Positions 61,349-64,000 of a stretch of 64,000 bases of DNA are shown here, in pieces. A model generated the notes under the pieces. The model made no database searches. It was not told the origin of the DNA and was given only the letters and a program-made list of their open reading frames with translations. This DNA comes from Mesostigma viride (taxonomy: Eukaryota > Streptophyta > Mesostigmatophyceae > Mesostigmatales > Mesostigmataceae). The stretch spans positions 809,590 to 873,589 of the forward strand of contig RPFO01000132.1 of NCBI GenBank assembly GCA_009746045.1. The letters are read 5' to 3'. A program made the position numbers and the translations under genes. Position 1 is the stretch's first letter, and every line of letters starts with the position of its first letter.

Positions 61349-62305
61349 ATGGGAAGCGGCTCGTCCACAGCCATTGCGCGGCGCAATCCGTTCGAAGGAC
61401 AGACGTCGCCTCGATCGGCTTCCATTACTCGTGTCCTGCATGCCTGGCCTTTCAGGCGTAATGCTGTGCTTAGCTTCGAAGAAGCGTGCACGCCGGAGCT
61501 GTTCCCAGGCACATCTGTGCAAAACTGTCGGTGTGGACAAAATGTGCATTCTGACCGCGAGTCTCCCAATGTCAATTTGTCAGGAAGTCATGCATCCCCC
61601 GATGCCGCACTCGTGCCGGCCATGATCGACCTGCTGGACGTGCTCGAGGCCAGGGTGGCTGCTGGCCGCTCCAAGCTGTCTTTGCACGCCTTGCCTTTCC
61701 TGGTCACGTGCCGCGAGACGGTCGCCTCCCGCAGGGACGATGTCCGCCAGTGCGCGTCTGCGTTGCAAGCCCTGGGCGCACAGCTTCAAATCAGCTGCAT
61801 GCACGAAGTTACATCGGGGACGTACGGTCACTCCTCCTGTGCTGCCGAGGTGGAACTGGTTTATCAGCTGGTCCTCAGCATTCGGCAGGCCACCCCCGGT
61901 GCCGAGATGGAAGTTGCCGAGTCCCTGCTCTCTCTCGCCCACTACTACCGCGCACGGGGCCGCTACAACGAAGCCAGTGACTACTTCCAACGCCTCACGG
62001 CCGTCATCTCATGCCACGCGGGTGCCGGCCACCCCTTGCTCGCGGCCGCCCTCAGCTCCCTCACCGAGACGTTGGCACTCGCAAACAAGTACCGGGAGGC
62101 GGAGAATGCATGCAAGTGCGCCGTTGCCATCGCGGCAGCCACCCTAGGGGAGCAGCACCACCGCACGCAGGGGTACCGGCGCAGCCTGGAGGCTGTGCGG
62201 CTGATGAAAGCGCGGTACGAGAGCGGGGCGATGTGGTCGGTGGGGCGTGACAGGTGGCAGGCTGTGGTTTCCGCCGTCCTGAATCCCAACGTTGCGCCAG
62301 CTTAA
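61349..62305 (+). CDS. TPR protein with possible N-myristoylation (host gene)
   Basis: 318 codons from the ATG at 61349; the frame is open upstream to 61073 but that part is not protein-like. The N-terminus MGSGSSTA fits an N-myristoylation signal (Gly 2, Ser 6). Residues about 190-290 hold tetratricopeptide repeats of the kinesin-light-chain type: AESLLSLAHYYRARGRYNEA and LSSLTETLALANKYREAENACKCAVAI, followed by LGEQHHRTQGYRRSLEAV. Such repeats bind protein partners; a membrane-anchored adaptor is a reasonable guess, no more. No introns are needed. It has higher GC than the flanking sequence and is the only convincing host gene here. Confidence 0.75.
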   Translation: MGSGSSTAIARRNPFEGQTSPRSASITRVLHAWPFRRNAVLSFEEACTPELFPGTSVQNCRCGQNVHSDRESPNVNLSGSHASPDAALVPAMIDLLDVLEARVAAGRSKLSLHALPFLVTCRETVASRRDDVRQCASALQALGAQLQISCMHEVTSGTYGHSSCAAEVELVYQLVLSIRQATPGAEMEVAESLLSLAHYYRARGRYNEASDYFQRLTAVISCHAGAGHPLLAAALSSLTETLALANKYREAENACKCAVAIAAATLGEQHHRTQGYRRSLEAVRLMKARYESGAMWSVGRDRWQAVVSAVLNPNVAPA

Positions 62306-63710
62306 ACACACAACTCAGGTGCTGTGACTGGGCGCGCCCACCATTTAGGCTGTTTCCAGCCCTTTGGCAAAAGGAAAATTTACCCCGTTTTTTCAAGGTC
62401 TGGTGTAATTATATACAAGACCTCTCCTTTAAACATTTAGGGACGTCCTTCTACCACGCATCCTGCTGGTATGCTGCGCTGGATTGCTCCTAACAGGCGG
62501 AGCTGACTGGGGGGAGGATGCAACGGGATATTTTATTGACTGTCTCTAGCTTAAGATGCAGAACTTTGCACAATGGTGCAGAGTTTTGCAGAGTTGCGCA
62601 ATCATCGGCCGGTGTTGACATGCACCCCCCCCGCTCCTATACCCGATTCTTGAATGGCGTGCAGACGGCAGCCAATACTTTTTTGTGGCCAGGATTCATG
62701 ACAGCGACGATGGTCTTGGGTTCAAGCTGATCATCGTCGGGTGCCATTTGTAAATATTGACAGCTAGTTAGGGTCAGACCAGAATCACTGCAATGTCATC
62801 CTGTCGCAGGGACTTTCTGGCATGGTCGGGCCAGTGGGACCCCGAGGCTCCGCTTGACCGACAATGCGGACCAGTGCTGGCACGTAGGAGTCCTGTGCAC
62901 GCTTCCCATCGCAAGCTGCCAGGCCGGGTCCCTTCGTGCATGCATGTAGATGTGTATATAGGTCCTGTTCGGTGAAACCGTTGTTGTGCATGCAGAAACA
63001 CTGGTGGGTTTTCTGAACCTGTGCTGTTGCAGAGTCTGAGGCCTGCACTGATTGGGGCGTCTCAACTTGCTTGCGCATTGTAGTTTTAGCCAGCTGGGTC
63101 AAGCCCATGGTGGGCGAGTGACACGCTTGATGGCGTAGCACTGTTCATTTCCTTTGCCATTTTCAAGGGTCAAGATGTTACAGCCCAGACCTTTTAATGG
63201 GCGTAACAAGGACACTGATATAGCTGGGTGTGACGGAAGCGATGCGTCCTTGCCCGGCCAAAAATAATCTAGTGTATTCATGACGCATGCAGCACACACT
63301 GTACAGTGCATGTGAACAAAGACCACACACACTGTCGGATAGACACTGGTGGAGGAGACAAACGGATGACCCTATGGGGACATGGTGCTGGTGATCTTCT
63401 GAATGACAGTAGGTAGATCAAATAAACAACCAGCACAGGTCAGAAATATGGAGAAATTGGACCATGCTGTTGTTATCTGATTGGGAATTAATGGAGGTGG
63501 AAATGTGTAGATTAGTAACCTGGTAGAGCTCTCCCCTGTAAACTACATTCATATTTATTCTATTATAACTACTTTCTTGAAAGAGCTTTTTACGGATCTG
63601 TAAAGTTAGGGCCCGAAAAATACAGATGGCCAAGTAAGTAAGTTCCATTACTGGCGCGAAAATATGCCGAGCTATTAATTAATTAATTAATTAATTAGTT
63701 AATTAGGAAC
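62306..63710. other. Intergenic stretch after the TPR gene
   Basis: No long frame or repeat family recognised. A TGTAA motif at about 62403-62407 could act as the poly(A) signal of the TPR gene, as in green algae. A (TTAA)n run lies at about 63675-63700. Confidence 0.45.
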
Positions 63711-63736
63711 ATAACTCCGTTGGGAGTATATGTAGC

Positions 63737-64000
63737 ACATAGCCCTGAGCGCCTGAAGGACACCGCCATCGCCATTGAGTGCATGCAAAACACCGCAGGC
63801 ATCACCGGCGTGCCAAATCAGAAAATCACCGCCCAGGCGGTGAAGGACATTGCCGCCAAGCCAGCCCCCGCTGACCCAGGCGGCGACACCCCTCCCACCC
63901 AGACCTGGGCGGACCTGCTCAAGCACCACACCACGGCCTCCACCACCTCCACCATCGCGGCACAGCTCAAGCAACAAGCCCTCGACCTCCGCGAGGAGGC
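63737..64000 (+). CDS. Possible exon running off the right edge
   Basis: A frame starting after ATAG near 63737 (possible splice acceptor) is open to the window end for 88 codons: RLKDTAIAIECMQNTAG..., IAAKPAPADPGGDTPPTQTW, TIAAQLKQQALDLREE. GC-rich third positions and an Ala/Lys/Glu-rich helical end look coding. I do not recognise the family; it could be a host exon or the start of a retroelement ORF. The open minus-strand frame opposite is probably its shadow. Confidence 0.4.

Noticed and set aside
63699-63977. Gly-rich minus-strand frame at the right edge
   Set aside because: Composition is what is expected opposite a GC-rich plus-strand exon; the plus frame looks more protein-like.

Overview
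The window looks like transposon-dense nuclear DNA of a eukaryote, most likely an alga or other photosynthetic protist. There are no operons, ribosome binding sites, rRNA or complete tRNA genes. Almost everything readable is a retroelement or DNA transposon, with poly(A) signals, simple-sequence arrays and target-site duplications (TSDs). DNA-methyltransferase retrotransposons have been described in Symbiodinium and Klebsormidium, which fits an algal source, but the species cannot be fixed from the sequence. Only the TPR gene at 61.3-62.3 kb looks like a host gene, plus a possible exon entering the right edge.

Layout. 1-1014: integrase end of a Ty3/gypsy element (family D), cut by an antisense Ty1/copia element (copia-A, 1015-8024). 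That copy was itself hit by a complete sense copia-A (2872-7313, TSD ATAAA). 8025-11620: decayed copia-like element (family Bc), split by a hAT transposon (about 8388-9892). 11621-16860: minus-strand chromovirus B with LTR, post-pol ORF and chromodomain pol. 16862-21450: second, better preserved Bc copy with an unusual integrase-protease-RT-RNase H order.

21.5-47.8 kb is one nested stack. The outermost layer is a minus-strand gag gene (family C). Into it went a 480-bp MITE (46970-47449, TSD TA) and a non-autonomous element S1 (23297-46692, TSD GGTG). Into S1 went an 18-kb Ty3-type element S2 (25353-43485, TSD AGAT) and a gag-only copia (43535-46208, TSD ATGTG). Into the RT of S2 went a 7.4-kb DNA transposon (32251-39651, TSD GAG) packed with satellites. 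Removing each insert at its TSD restores the interrupted frame or repeat.

The standout is S2. Its polyprotein reads protease, a full-length cytosine-5 DNA methyltransferase domain, a hydrophobic segment, RT, RNase H, a DDE integrase and a C-terminal PHD finger. Its terminal repeats are not ordinary LTRs. They are split direct repeats in the order A1-internal-B1-A2-B2, an arrangement known from tyrosine-recombinase retrotransposons, yet S2 has a DDE integrase and 4-bp TSDs. S1 has the same layout and the same B/A junction, and is probably a non-autonomous relative.

47.8-51.1 kb has no recognisable gene. 51122-57082 is a sense family-D chromovirus with decayed pol, a post-pol ORF and a 3' LTR. 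57.1-60.0 kb holds two abutting pogo/Tc1-like elements, and 60.2-61.05 kb a repeat cluster. Then come the TPR gene, about 1.4 kb of plain intergenic DNA and an open frame running off the right end.
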